A stretch of 64,000 bases of DNA from Marininema mesophilum (GTDB lineage: Bacteria; Bacillota; Bacilli; Thermoactinomycetales; DSM-45169), in contig NZ_FNNQ01000004.1 of the NCBI RefSeq assembly GCF_900106775.1, positions 1-64,000 of the forward strand, given 5' to 3'. The notes under the pieces were generated by a model that saw only the letters and a list, made by a program, of their open reading frames with translations, was not told the DNA's origin and did no database searches. The translations under genes were made by a program, and so were the position numbers. Shown here piece by piece: positions 1-8,478 of this stretch (the first letter of the stretch is position 1; every line of letters starts with the position of its first letter).

Positions 1-83
1 TCTAACTGTACAGGATGGGGTGATGACACACCCCTGAACTTGAGCGTTGTCCAAAACGGAAACGGATTGCGGACGCTAACGAC

Positions 84-662
84 TCAAGAATCCCATTCGG
101 CTTCAGCCATAGGAGTGTCAATCTCCTTATGTATTCGTTTTGTGGGGATTAGCCGATAGAGTAGTGCTCCCAATAAAGCCCCTATAGTATTGAGTCCAAT
201 GTCATCCACATCAAAACTGCGGTAGTTGGTGTGGACAGATAATGTGATGGTTAGTTGAAGAAATTCGATACCAAGAGCGATCCCAAATGATAGAAGAATG
301 GTGCGGGGTAAGTGATTCCACCAGGGTGAGATCCAAGGAAGCATAAATCCAAAGGGAAGAAAGAGTGCTAGATTTCCTCCAACTTGAGTGAGAGCGAACT
401 TGGGACTAGCGTAACGGAGTATGTCCTTCGTACTATGAAAGGGAACCCATGAGTTTTTAGTAATATTGTAAGAGGAGCCCGAATGATCCAGTGGGATCGG
501 AAAAAAGGTTAATGCTACAATGACAATAAGATAAAGAATGAAACTTAGATGGAGAAGATGACCTCCAAGTGAGTGGCGTTTTCCCCACTTCGTTAAGAAC
601 GCGAAGGATAGATAGATTAATAGGATTGGTATTGAAAATAATGGATTAAAAGTGAGCTCCAT
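84..662 (-). CDS. VanZ-like family membrane protein
   Basis: A 192-residue integral membrane protein with about five hydrophobic segments. It has the VanZ hallmarks: the stretch QVGGNLALFLPFGFMLP near residue 95, GIEFLQL near 130 and a terminal RSFDVDDIGLNTIGALLG motif with the conserved aspartates. VanZ was named for low-level teicoplanin resistance in vanA clusters, but most homologues in spore-formers stand alone and have no proven role. No glycopeptide-resistance genes are nearby, so a resistance role is not implied. It is transcribed divergently from the acyl-CoA ligase. The ATG start follows an AGGTAGG-like site. Confidence 0.85.
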   Translation of the reverse strand: MELTFNPLFSIPILLIYLSFAFLTKWGKRHSLGGHLLHLSFILYLIVIVALTFFPIPLDHSGSSYNITKNSWVPFHSTKDILRYASPKFALTQVGGNLALFLPFGFMLPWISPWWNHLPRTILLSFGIALGIEFLQLTITLSVHTNYRSFDVDDIGLNTIGALLGALLYRLIPTKRIHKEIDTPMAEAEWDS

Positions 663-855
663 ATCTGTGTCATTCCTACCTTATCTATAATTAATGTTTA
701 TATCATTATAAAGATCTTACTTTCGGATGTCCAATGGAACATTTTTTCATCTCTTTATATGAAAACCTTTCAATGGCAGGAAATGCTGGTTTAGAGACTG
801 AATATGTAAGAGGGAAGGGGATGTCCATAAGATTGGGGAAGGCGGGTGGGTATAT

Positions 856-2388
856 TTGATCCTGACAAAGGGTTTGCTGACCTCTGCGCACAACCGAGCC
901 TCACAGGCTGCCGTCTTCGATGGAGAATTTACTCTCACCTATCAGGAGCTTCATGATCGGGTCAGCCAGTTAAAAGGCGCACTACGGGATTGCGAGATTG
1001 GCAAAGGAGACCGAATAGCGTTATTAATGTTGAATGATTTTCGTTATTTGGAGCTTTTTTATGCTGTTACCGCCTTGGGAGCGATTGTTGTCCCATTAAA
1101 TGTTCGCCTTTCAATTCCTGAGTGGACGCTAATTTTACAGGATTCGGAACCGAAAATGGTGTTTATCTCCCGGGAGTTTCTACCCGTAGTTACAATTTTA
1201 CAAAGTAAAGTGGATTCCATTCGGCGCTTTGTCCTTGCGGAAGATCGGGGTGAGGAGACAGGGAATACGCTTCCCTATGAACACTTGATTCAATCTCACA
1301 TTAGAGAACCTCTTACCTATGAAGGGGTGGAAGAGAGAGATACAGCGGGTCTTTTCTACACTGGAGGAACAACAGGGCGTCCCAAGGGGGTAATGCTCTC
1401 TCATCGTAATCTAGTATCCAACGCATGGCATATATTGCTAGCCTCCGGTTATGACAGTAACACCCATTATCTTCACGCCGGGCCGATGTTCCATTTAGCT
1501 GATGGGGCGTCGACCTTCGCTGTGACACTTGTTGGAGGGACCCATTCCCACCTAAGAGTTTTTCGGCCACGTGAATTTATGCAGGTGGTACAAAGAGATC
1601 GTCCCAACACGGTGTTGTTGGTGCCAACCATGATTCACTCTCTTCTCCAATCACTGGAGTCTTCAAACTACGATCTATCCTCTATACAAAGGATTCTTTA
1701 TGGTGCTTCTCCGATGCCTGTAGAAGTGCTGAAAAAAGCATTTCAAATGTTACCTGATGTGGAATTTCAGCAAGCGTATGGAATGTCCGAGGCCTCTCCA
1801 GTGCTTACCACGTTAGCACCAAAGGATCATCAGGTATTAGGTACGGATCGTGAGGGCTTACTTGCTTCCTGTGGGAAGGCAATTACCGGTGTAGAAATGA
1901 AGATTGTGGATTCGGAAAGAAAGGAAGTGCCCGTAGGCGTAGTAGGGGAGATCGCGGCGCGTGGTCCCAATATCATGAAAGGGTATTGGAACATGCCAGA
2001 TGAGACGGATCGTGTCTTACAAGATGGTTGGTATTTCACAGGAGATATGGCAAGGCGGGATGAAGAAAACTATTACTATATTGTCGACCGCAAAAAGGAT
2101 ATCATTATTTCAGGTGGAGAAAACATCTATTCGGTGGAAGTAGAAAATGTACTCTATACCCACCCTGATGTGCTAGAGGCCGCTGTCGTGGGCATTCCTG
2201 ATCAGGAATGGGGAGAACGTGTTCTTGCGGTGATTGTGAAACGAGAGGGTTCACCTCTGAATGAAAAAAAATTGATCCAATTTTGTCGCCCTTCTTTAGC
2301 TGGTTATAAGGTGCCTAAATCCGTTGAATTTGTCACTAATTTGCCTAAATCGGGAGCTGGGAAGATCTTAAAACGAAGCCTACGCTAA
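856..2388 (+). CDS. Long-chain-fatty-acid--CoA ligase (AMP-binding)
   Basis: Activates a carboxylic acid, probably a fatty acid, to its acyl-CoA through an acyl-adenylate. The 510 residues contain the ANL-family phosphate loop YTGGTTGRPKGVMLSHRN (about 168-184), the core QAYGMSEASP, the adenylate-binding YFTGDMARRDE and the C-terminal lysine motif SGAGKILKR. The proposed start is TTG behind a GGGGAAGGCGGG purine stretch; no better ATG lies upstream in frame. It opens a gene set encoding every step of a beta-oxidation turn except an obvious enoyl-CoA hydratase. The exact acid substrate cannot be read from sequence. Confidence 0.88.
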   Translation: MILTKGLLTSAHNRASQAAVFDGEFTLTYQELHDRVSQLKGALRDCEIGKGDRIALLMLNDFRYLELFYAVTALGAIVVPLNVRLSIPEWTLILQDSEPKMVFISREFLPVVTILQSKVDSIRRFVLAEDRGEETGNTLPYEHLIQSHIREPLTYEGVEERDTAGLFYTGGTTGRPKGVMLSHRNLVSNAWHILLASGYDSNTHYLHAGPMFHLADGASTFAVTLVGGTHSHLRVFRPREFMQVVQRDRPNTVLLVPTMIHSLLQSLESSNYDLSSIQRILYGASPMPVEVLKKAFQMLPDVEFQQAYGMSEASPVLTTLAPKDHQVLGTDREGLLASCGKAITGVEMKIVDSERKEVPVGVVGEIAARGPNIMKGYWNMPDETDRVLQDGWYFTGDMARRDEENYYYIVDRKKDIIISGGENIYSVEVENVLYTHPDVLEAAVVGIPDQEWGERVLAVIVKREGSPLNEKKLIQFCRPSLAGYKVPKSVEFVTNLPKSGAGKILKRSLR

Positions 2389-2439
2389 AAATATTGGGCA
2401 GGACAGACTCGGAGAGTGCACTAAGGAACCTCATTTTTT

Positions 2440-2453
2440 TGCAAGCGCTTACG
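2440..2453. promoter_or_regulatory. Candidate cre site (CcpA operator)
   Basis: TGCAAGCGCTTACG matches the catabolite-responsive element TGNAANCGNTTNCA at all fixed positions but the last. It lies about 50 bp after the ligase gene and 70 bp before the acyl-CoA dehydrogenase start. Binding by CcpA there would repress the downstream degradative genes when glucose is present, as is known for the related mmg operon of B. subtilis. The role is inferred from the match and the context. Confidence 0.55.
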
Positions 2454-2521
2454 CAAGTGATATATGTCCGAATAATGTGTCACATAGACGCAGGATCAAC
2501 GGTATTTAAAGGAGGAGTAGG

Positions 2522-3685
2522 ATGGAACGGGGGTTATTCACCCAAGAGCATCAGATCCTTCGACAGGCCTTTCGCCGCTTCTTGGAGCGGGAGGCAGTCC
2601 CCTATATGGATGAGTGGGAGGCCAATCGCTTAATCCCACGGGAGTTTTGGCAGAAGCTTGGGGAAGAAGGATATCTTTGTCCATCCGTAGAGGAGAAGTA
2701 TGGTGGGATGGGTGCTGATTTTGCTTTTTCCGTTGTGATTCAAGAGGAATTGGAAAAGGTAGCCTCCGGTTTGATGGGTGTGGGCCTACACAGTGATATC
2801 GTAGTTCCCTATATTGAGCGGTATGCAACCGAAGAGCAGAAAGAGCGATGGCTCCCCGGTTGTCTGACAGGGGAGACGATTACCGCCGTGGCGATGACCG
2901 AGCCGGGGACAGGGTCTGACTTGGCAGCCATCACAACAACAGCCAAACGCGAAGGGGATCACTATCTTTTAAATGGTCAGAAGACCTTTATCTCCAATGG
3001 TATTCATGCAGACCTCATTATTGTTGCTTGTAAAACTGACCTTAGCGCGGAGCCTGCTCATCACGGGGTAAGTCTACTTATAGTGGAAAAGGATACTCCT
3101 GGCTTTTCCCGTGGAAGAAAGTTAGATAAGATCGGTCTTCATAGCCAAGATACAGCAGAATTAATTTTTGAAGATTGTCAGGTGCCTGCAACCAATTTGC
3201 TCGGGCAAGAGGGTGCAGGATTTCGTTATCTGATGCAACAATTGCAGCAAGAGCGTCTGGTTGTGGCAATTACCGCTCAAGTGGCAGCAGAAGAGATGTT
3301 TCGCATGACGGCGGAATATGTAGGTAGTCGCAAGGTTTTTGGTCGTCCACTTGTACATTTTCAAAACACCCAGTTCTTATTGGCTGAGATGGCAACGGAG
3401 ATCCAGTTGGGACGTACCTTTGTAGACACGCTGATCAAAGAGCATATGGCTGGGCAGTCCATCGAACAAAAGGTGTCCATGGCCAAATGGTGGATTAGCG
3501 AAAAAGCAAAGGAAATTGCTGCGAAGTGTATGCAGCTTCATGGGGGATATGGTTACATGGAGGAGTACCCCATCGCCCGTCGCTATCGGGATATCGCAGT
3601 TACTTCGATTTACGCAGGAACTACCGAAGTGATGAAGGGGATTATCGCTAAGGGTTTGCAAAAAGGTATCCCATTGTTTGAATGA
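2522..3685 (+). CDS. Acyl-CoA dehydrogenase (mmgC-like)
   Basis: FAD enzyme that introduces the alpha-beta double bond into an acyl-CoA. At 387 residues it has the normal family length. Signatures are AMTEPGTGSDLAAI (about 124-137), the FAD/substrate loop around KTFISNG, RKVFGRPL near 270, and QLHGGYGYMEEYPIARRYRD. The C-terminal loop reads IYAGTTEVMK with alanine where MCAD-type enzymes have the catalytic glutamate. A glutamate near residue 257, in the helix before RKVFG, aligns by eye with the alternative base of long-chain and isovaleryl-CoA dehydrogenases. The ATG follows AAGGAGGAG. It leads a tight three-gene run with the hydroxyacyl-CoA dehydrogenase and thiolase. Confidence 0.92.
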   Translation: MERGLFTQEHQILRQAFRRFLEREAVPYMDEWEANRLIPREFWQKLGEEGYLCPSVEEKYGGMGADFAFSVVIQEELEKVASGLMGVGLHSDIVVPYIERYATEEQKERWLPGCLTGETITAVAMTEPGTGSDLAAITTTAKREGDHYLLNGQKTFISNGIHADLIIVACKTDLSAEPAHHGVSLLIVEKDTPGFSRGRKLDKIGLHSQDTAELIFEDCQVPATNLLGQEGAGFRYLMQQLQQERLVVAITAQVAAEEMFRMTAEYVGSRKVFGRPLVHFQNTQFLLAEMATEIQLGRTFVDTLIKEHMAGQSIEQKVSMAKWWISEKAKEIAAKCMQLHGGYGYMEEYPIARRYRDIAVTSIYAGTTEVMKGIIAKGLQKGIPLFE

Positions 3686-3696
3686 GCATTCACTCA
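3679..3696. promoter_or_regulatory. FadR-like TetR operator
   Basis: TGAATGAGCATTCACTCA is an imperfect inverted repeat of TGAnTGA halves around a 4-bp centre. It agrees at 14 of 18 positions with the B. subtilis FadR (YsiA) operator TGAATGAMTARTCATTCA as I remember it. It covers the stop codon of the acyl-CoA dehydrogenase gene, 18 bp before the next start. Because it sits inside the operon it could act as a roadblock or an internal operator. No fadR gene is in the window. Confidence 0.5.
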
Positions 3697-3714
3697 TGAA
3701 AAGGAGAGATCCAT

Positions 3715-4596
3715 GTGAATATTCGACGTATAGCCGTGGTTGGTGCTGGGTTGATGGGCAGTGGGATTGCGCAGGCGCTTGCTACTCCTGGATATGAGAT
3801 TCATCTTTGTGACGTGGCAGAGGAAGCCTTGAACAAAGGCTTTGCTGGGATTGAAAAGAGCCTTTCCCGTTTTGTGAAAGCAAAGCATCTTACAGAAAAA
3901 GAAGCTGAAGAAGTGCGGAGCAGGATTACCGGTTTCACGGATATGGAAACGGCCCTTCGTGAAGTTGATCTTGTAGTGGAAGCAGCCCCTGAGAATATGG
4001 AGTTGAAAAAGCAGATTTTCCATGACCTCGATCGTTTTACCAGACCCGATGCTATCTTAGCAACCAATACATCTGAGCTATCTGTAACGGCCATCGCCTC
4101 TGCCACGACTCGTCCAGAAAGAGTTGTGGGGATGCATTGGTTTAACCCTCCTCCTGTCATGCGCTTAGTTGAAATTGTACGGGGTACAGATACCTCGCAG
4201 GAAACCATCGAGATGATTATGCAAGTTTCAGAGCAAGCGGGTAAAGAGACCGTTGTGGTGAAGGATGTCCAAGGTTTTGTCACCTCCCGGGCGATCTCCG
4301 CCCATATGCTGGAGTGTATGCGGATATTAGAAGAAGGTGTTGCTTCTGCGGAGGATATCGATAAAGCGGTTCGACTTGGACTTAATTATCCAATGGGTCC
4401 CTTTGAATTAGCAGACTACGTTGGGCTCGATACCATGTTATTTGCTAGCGATGGAATGGTAGAAGCCTATGGAGATCGATTCCGTGCCCCTCAAACCCTT
4501 CGAAAGTTAGTAGAAGCTGGCCATTTGGGTCGGAAGACGGGGAAAGGATTTTATGATTATACAAAGAAGCCGGAAACGGTCTCGGCTAAAAAATAA
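3715..4596 (+). CDS. 3-hydroxyacyl-CoA (3-hydroxybutyryl-CoA) dehydrogenase
   Basis: NAD(P)-dependent oxidation of 3-hydroxyacyl-CoA to 3-ketoacyl-CoA, or the reverse. The 293 residues show the Rossmann motif VVGAGLMGSGIAQA at residues 8-21, the signature HWFNPPPVMRLVEIV with the catalytic histidine, and the C-terminal domain motif NYPMGPFELADYVGLD. This is the mmgB-like, single-function type, not fused to a hydratase. The start is GTG, 7 bp after AAGGAGAG; an overlapping ATG at 3713 is out of frame and meets a stop at once. It lies between the dehydrogenase and thiolase genes. Confidence 0.92.
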   Translation: MNIRRIAVVGAGLMGSGIAQALATPGYEIHLCDVAEEALNKGFAGIEKSLSRFVKAKHLTEKEAEEVRSRITGFTDMETALREVDLVVEAAPENMELKKQIFHDLDRFTRPDAILATNTSELSVTAIASATTRPERVVGMHWFNPPPVMRLVEIVRGTDTSQETIEMIMQVSEQAGKETVVVKDVQGFVTSRAISAHMLECMRILEEGVASAEDIDKAVRLGLNYPMGPFELADYVGLDTMLFASDGMVEAYGDRFRAPQTLRKLVEAGHLGRKTGKGFYDYTKKPETVSAKK

Positions 4597-4626
4597 GCAT
4601 CAACCTAGAGAAAGGGGTCGTACACC

Positions 4627-5775
4627 ATGAGAGAAGTGGTCATCGTAGGAGCTGTTCGTACAGCTGTAGGAAGAAGAAAAGGATGTTTTCGCAATGTGCA
4701 TCCCGTAGAATTGGGTGCACAGGCTTTGGAAGAAGTTATCCGGCGAGCAGGAGTAGAAAAGGGTGATGTTGAGGATATCGTGATGGGGTGTGTCTCTCCA
4801 TTAAAAGAACAAGGGTACAATATTGGTCGATTATCCGCTCTTCGGGCTGGCTTTCCTATCGAAGTTCCCGCGGTTCAAATCAATCGGATGTGCGGCTCAG
4901 GGCAACAAGCGATCCATTTTGCTGCCCAGGAGATTCGCTCTGGGGATATGGATATTACCATTGGTGCAGGTGTAGAAAATATGACCCTTGTCCCCATAGG
5001 GAGTGATGGAGATGGAAGCACCATCCCTGGAACACTTGCGGAACAATACGAATTCATCCATCAAGGGTTATCCGCAGAACGGATCGCGGAGAAGTATGGC
5101 ATGACTCGGGAAGAAGTTGATGCGTATTCCTTCGAGAGTCATCAGCGGGCATTGACCGCTATTCGCACAGGGCGGTTTGAAGATGAAGTAATGCCGGTGA
5201 TGGGTGAAGATCAAGATGGTCAATCTATCAAGATCACCCAGGATGAAGGGCCGCGCGCCGATACATCCCTAGAAAAGCTGGCAACATTGAAACCTGTGTT
5301 TAAAGAAGATGGCCTCATCACTGCAGGAAATGCCAGTCAGATGAGCGATGGAGCCGCGGCTGTACTACTCATGGATCGAGAGCGAGCGGAAGGGATGGGT
5401 ATCCGTCCGCGGGCTCGGATTCTTAAGCAAGTGGTCATCGGTTCAGATCCGACGATGATGCTGGATGGTGTGATTCCTGCTACACGAAAAGTACTTCAAA
5501 AAGCAGGACTTACATTGGATCAGATTGATCGGGTAGAGATCAACGAAGCCTTTGCCCCTGTTATCCTTGCATGGCAAAAGGAGCTGGGTGCCGATCTCTC
5601 ACGGGTCAATGTAAACGGGGGGGCTATTGCTCTTGGCCATCCCCTCGGGGCTACAGGGGCAAAATTGATGACTACCCTTCTGCATGAGTTAGAGCGTATC
5701 AAAGGGCGATATGGATTACTTACGATCTGCATTGGTCATGGGATGTCTACAGCGGCAGTGATTGAGCGTTTATAG
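4627..5775 (+). CDS. Acetyl-CoA C-acyltransferase (thiolase, mmgA-like)
   Basis: Thiolytic cleavage of 3-ketoacyl-CoA, or acetoacetyl-CoA formation. Of 382 residues the nucleophilic cysteine is about C89 in [10 protein letters not shown], the acid/base histidine about H338 in [11 protein letters not shown] and the second cysteine about C368 in CIGHGMS, where most thiolases have [17 protein letters not shown] and NEAFA are also present. A short gap and the AGAAAGGGG ribosome site support co-transcription with the upstream dehydrogenases. The protein is slightly shorter than the usual ~393 residues, mainly before the loop domain. Confidence 0.92.
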   Translation: MREVVIVGAVRTAVGRRKGCFRNVHPVELGAQALEEVIRRAGVEKGDVEDIVMGCVSPLKEQGYNIGRLSALRAGFPIEVPAVQINRMCGSGQQAIHFAAQEIRSGDMDITIGAGVENMTLVPIGSDGDGSTIPGTLAEQYEFIHQGLSAERIAEKYGMTREEVDAYSFESHQRALTAIRTGRFEDEVMPVMGEDQDGQSIKITQDEGPRADTSLEKLATLKPVFKEDGLITAGNASQMSDGAAAVLLMDRERAEGMGIRPRARILKQVVIGSDPTMMLDGVIPATRKVLQKAGLTLDQIDRVEINEAFAPVILAWQKELGADLSRVNVNGGAIALGHPLGATGAKLMTTLLHELERIKGRYGLLTICIGHGMSTAAVIERL

Positions 5776-5910
5776 GCTTATTGAGGAGCAGAGAGTGGTA
5801 GGAAAGGAGTAGTTGAGAAATTTCGTAGTCATTGTAGCTGATGCCTTTGTTGGGTGCATAGGTTATGAGTGAGTGACCGATAAGCAATAGTTGCAGGTTA
5901 GGAGGGGTCC

Positions 5911-6993
5911 GTGATGCTACAAGGCATCCGTGTGCTTGATTTTACGCAGAATCTTCCGGGTCCCTTCGCAGGTATGCGCCTGGCTGAGCGTGGTGCGGAT
6001 GTAGTGAAGGTGGAGCCACCCAGTGGAGATCCTGCACGCTATGCTGGTGAGAAAAAAGGAGAGAATGGTCTCGTTTTTCTTGCCAACAATCGAGGGAAAA
6101 AGAGTGTGTGCCTCGATCTGAAAAATATGGCTGGAAGACAGGTCGCTCAACGACTCGCTCAGCAGGCAGATGTGATCTTGGAGAGTTTTCGGCCGGGTGT
6201 GATGGATCGGCTTGGATTGGGGTATGAATCCATCATAGCTAGGAACCCGACAGTGATTTACGCTTCCTTGACTGGGTATGATCCAGAAGGTGAGGTGGGT
6301 CACTTGGGGAGCCATGATCTAAATTACATGGCGCTAAGTGGTATGCTGGCCCAGTTTAAGGAGCAGGGAAAACCAATCCACCCGACGATCCTACTTGCGG
6401 ACTTGGTTGGTGGAGTGACCGCTACGGAATCCATTTTGGCTGCACTTTATCAGCGGCGGGCTCACGGAAGAGGTGCGCATCTTCACCTAAGTTTGACGCA
6501 TGCGATGCTAGGATTGATGGGTACCCATGACATGATCTGGAGAGAGACCGGCCAACAAAATGGGGTGGCGCTGTTAGGTGGAAGCCTTCTCTCCTATGGT
6601 CTCTATCAGACGAAGGATGATAAGTGGATAGCAATAGCTGCTCTGGAGCCAAAATTTTGGCGTAACTTTTGTGAGGGCTTGGATCAGCCTCACTGGATCG
6701 ATGCACAGTATACATCGCCTCATGAGGAAAATGAAATCTATCGTGAGGTGTGTCGCACCTTCGCTAGTCGTACACGAAAGGAATGGACGCAGTTTGGCCT
6801 GTTGACGGATTGTTGTCTCACTCCTGTATTGGAAGTAGGCGAACGGCAGGAGCATCCAGGAATCCCTTCCTTCTCAGAAGGCATCGATGCACCTACTGTG
6901 TTGGGACAGGATACTGAAGGTGTTTTAACAGAATGGCTGAATACTTCTGACTCTCAGATGCAAGAGTGGCAAAAAGGTGGAGCCTTTCGTTAA
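5911..6993 (+). CDS. CaiB/BaiF family III CoA-transferase, probably 2-methylacyl-CoA racemase
   Basis: 360-residue member of the formyl-CoA transferase/alpha-methylacyl-CoA racemase family. The start reads LQGIRVLDFTQNLPGPFAG, followed by GADVVKVEPPSGDPAR. SHDLNYMALSG places a histidine-aspartate pair near 135-136 and LLADLVGGV an aspartate near 164, matching the racemase catalytic His/Asp pattern better than the oxalate CoA-transferases. A racemase would let branched acyl-CoAs enter beta-oxidation, which fits the neighbours and the branched lipids of Bacillales. The start is GTG or the ATG three bases on, after TAGGAGGGG. A 135-bp gap to the thiolase leaves room for its own promoter. Confidence 0.82.
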   Translation: MMLQGIRVLDFTQNLPGPFAGMRLAERGADVVKVEPPSGDPARYAGEKKGENGLVFLANNRGKKSVCLDLKNMAGRQVAQRLAQQADVILESFRPGVMDRLGLGYESIIARNPTVIYASLTGYDPEGEVGHLGSHDLNYMALSGMLAQFKEQGKPIHPTILLADLVGGVTATESILAALYQRRAHGRGAHLHLSLTHAMLGLMGTHDMIWRETGQQNGVALLGGSLLSYGLYQTKDDKWIAIAALEPKFWRNFCEGLDQPHWIDAQYTSPHEENEIYREVCRTFASRTRKEWTQFGLLTDCCLTPVLEVGERQEHPGIPSFSEGIDAPTVLGQDTEGVLTEWLNTSDSQMQEWQKGGAFR

Positions 6994-6998
6994 TTTAA

Positions 6999-7041
6999 AG
7001 ATCCACCCCATTCCGGGTATAGCTTCCGGGAGGGTGGATCT
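6999..7041. terminator. Hairpin between convergent genes
   Basis: A 10-bp inverted repeat, AGATCCACCC and GGGTGGATCT, lies between the convergent CoA-transferase and LysM hydrolase genes. T-tracts are weak on both sides, so it may work as a bidirectional terminator of modest strength. Confidence 0.6.
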
Positions 7042-7048
7042 CTTGGTG

Positions 7049-8335
7049 CTAGCGAAGCTTACGAATATTGAAGTTGTCGGTAAGTAGGGTCCAATTTTGC
7101 GGGAATTCTCTGCCAAGGAGCCAGTAGCTGATCCCACGAAGACGATACTCTCGGATGAGGTCGAACTTGGCCTGGATGCTGCGTGCATCTTCAAACCAGA
7201 CGACGTGTTCTTTCTTTTGCCCGTCGTAATAATGGAAGTAAGGCGCTTCTGCGTTTTGATCATAATGAATCTCAGCTCCTTTCACACGAGCGAGATTGAC
7301 AGCTCCTTGAGGGCTAAGGGTTTTGGCAAAGGGGCCGCCTTTTACATAGGGGAGGGTCCAATCATATCCGTATATGGAACCTCCCATCAAAATTTTATTG
7401 GGAGGGATGACCTGAGTTGCGTAATCTAGCACCTTACGCATTTGGGGAATAGGGGAGACTGCCATCGGAGCTCCTCCCGACCAGCCCCATTCGTAGGTCA
7501 TTAAAATGACGAAATCAACGATTCGTCCATGAGCTGGATAATCGTGAGCCGTATACCACGCTCCTTTTTGTTCAGCACTTGTTTTGGGAGCAAGAGCAGT
7601 GGAGACGAGATAAGAACTCCGTGCTCGCTTTACCCGCTGAGTAATAAGTTGAATGAACTGGGTATAGGCGTCTCGATCATCTTCACGTAGATTTTCAAAA
7701 TCGATGTTTAATGCTTGATACCCCTTGATTCGCATCAAGTTAATAACATTGGCAATCAATCGCTCTCGTACTTGGCGTTTGGTAAAGATACTGTGTGCTA
7801 CCTCGGGGGAGAAGTTGCCCTCGGTAAAGTTGGTGATAGAAACCATCGGTGTCGACTTGGTCTTATTGATCGCCTTGAGTGTAGGCGAATCTTTGAGGGG
7901 TTTAAAGTGACCATTGGGCTGTACCTGATAACTAAATAATGTGAAATAAGTGAGATCCATGTTTGTCTCTCGAACAATCTGTTGATCCCGATCGACAGTG
8001 CTGGGTTGTAAGTAACCATTGGACTCGATTGTTCGTTTAATACGTTGGGGAAGATAAATGCGCGTTCCCGGGGAGAGCATTTGTGGGTTGACGGTGTAGT
8101 TCAATTTTTGTAGAGCTTCTACTGTTACATGATATTGCTGAGCAATGGACCAAAAGGTGTCCCCTGATTGGACGACGTGTACTCCAGAGAGGGTGGGAAC
8201 GACTAGGGATTGGCCAATGACAAGATCAGCTTTTTCATTGAGTCCGTTAACCCGGATCACATCGGCGGGACGAACTCCAAAGCGATTGGCAATTTCCCAG
8301 ACGGTATCCCCTTTGTGTACCGTTACGATTTGCAT
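7049..8335 (-). CDS. LysM/GH18 peptidoglycan hydrolase (SleL/YaaH-like)
   Basis: 428 residues with two N-terminal LysM repeats (about 2-47 and 52-96, each ending VVP or YLPQ) and a GH18 barrel from about 125. The catalytic strand reads QALNIDFENL with D212 and E214. This arrangement is that of SleL/YaaH, the N-acetylglucosaminidase that degrades cortex fragments during spore germination; it has no signal peptide, as in B. subtilis YaaH. The ATG follows GGAGG. Monocistronic; divergent from the alpha/beta hydrolase. A sporulation promoter would be expected, but I could not define one. Confidence 0.87.
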   Translation of the reverse strand: MQIVTVHKGDTVWEIANRFGVRPADVIRVNGLNEKADLVIGQSLVVPTLSGVHVVQSGDTFWSIAQQYHVTVEALQKLNYTVNPQMLSPGTRIYLPQRIKRTIESNGYLQPSTVDRDQQIVRETNMDLTYFTLFSYQVQPNGHFKPLKDSPTLKAINKTKSTPMVSITNFTEGNFSPEVAHSIFTKRQVRERLIANVINLMRIKGYQALNIDFENLREDDRDAYTQFIQLITQRVKRARSSYLVSTALAPKTSAEQKGAWYTAHDYPAHGRIVDFVILMTYEWGWSGGAPMAVSPIPQMRKVLDYATQVIPPNKILMGGSIYGYDWTLPYVKGGPFAKTLSPQGAVNLARVKGAEIHYDQNAEAPYFHYYDGQKKEHVVWFEDARSIQAKFDLIREYRLRGISYWLLGREFPQNWTLLTDNFNIRKLR

Positions 8336-8478
8336 CGTTATCCTCCGTTCCCAGACAGATTCCAGATAAAATATTCACTGGGTGGGCGCAAGGTGAATAT
8401 AGGGGAACAGCTTGAACCGATAGTGATGAATGTTCTTTGTTGAAGTTGAGATTTAGTGAGGTGAGGAGTGAATCCATC

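Noticed and set aside
84..662. VanZ-like gene as a glycopeptide-resistance determinant
   Set aside because: No van ligase, dehydrogenase or peptidase genes are near, and stand-alone VanZ-like proteins are common in spore-formers.
5821..5880. GAGTGAGTGA direct repeat as a second FadR-like site before the CoA-transferase gene
   Set aside because: The halves are direct, not inverted, and the match to the operator is poor.
8145..8443. Plus-strand reading frames opposite the LysM hydrolase
   Set aside because: They are shadows of the LysM repeats on the coding minus strand.
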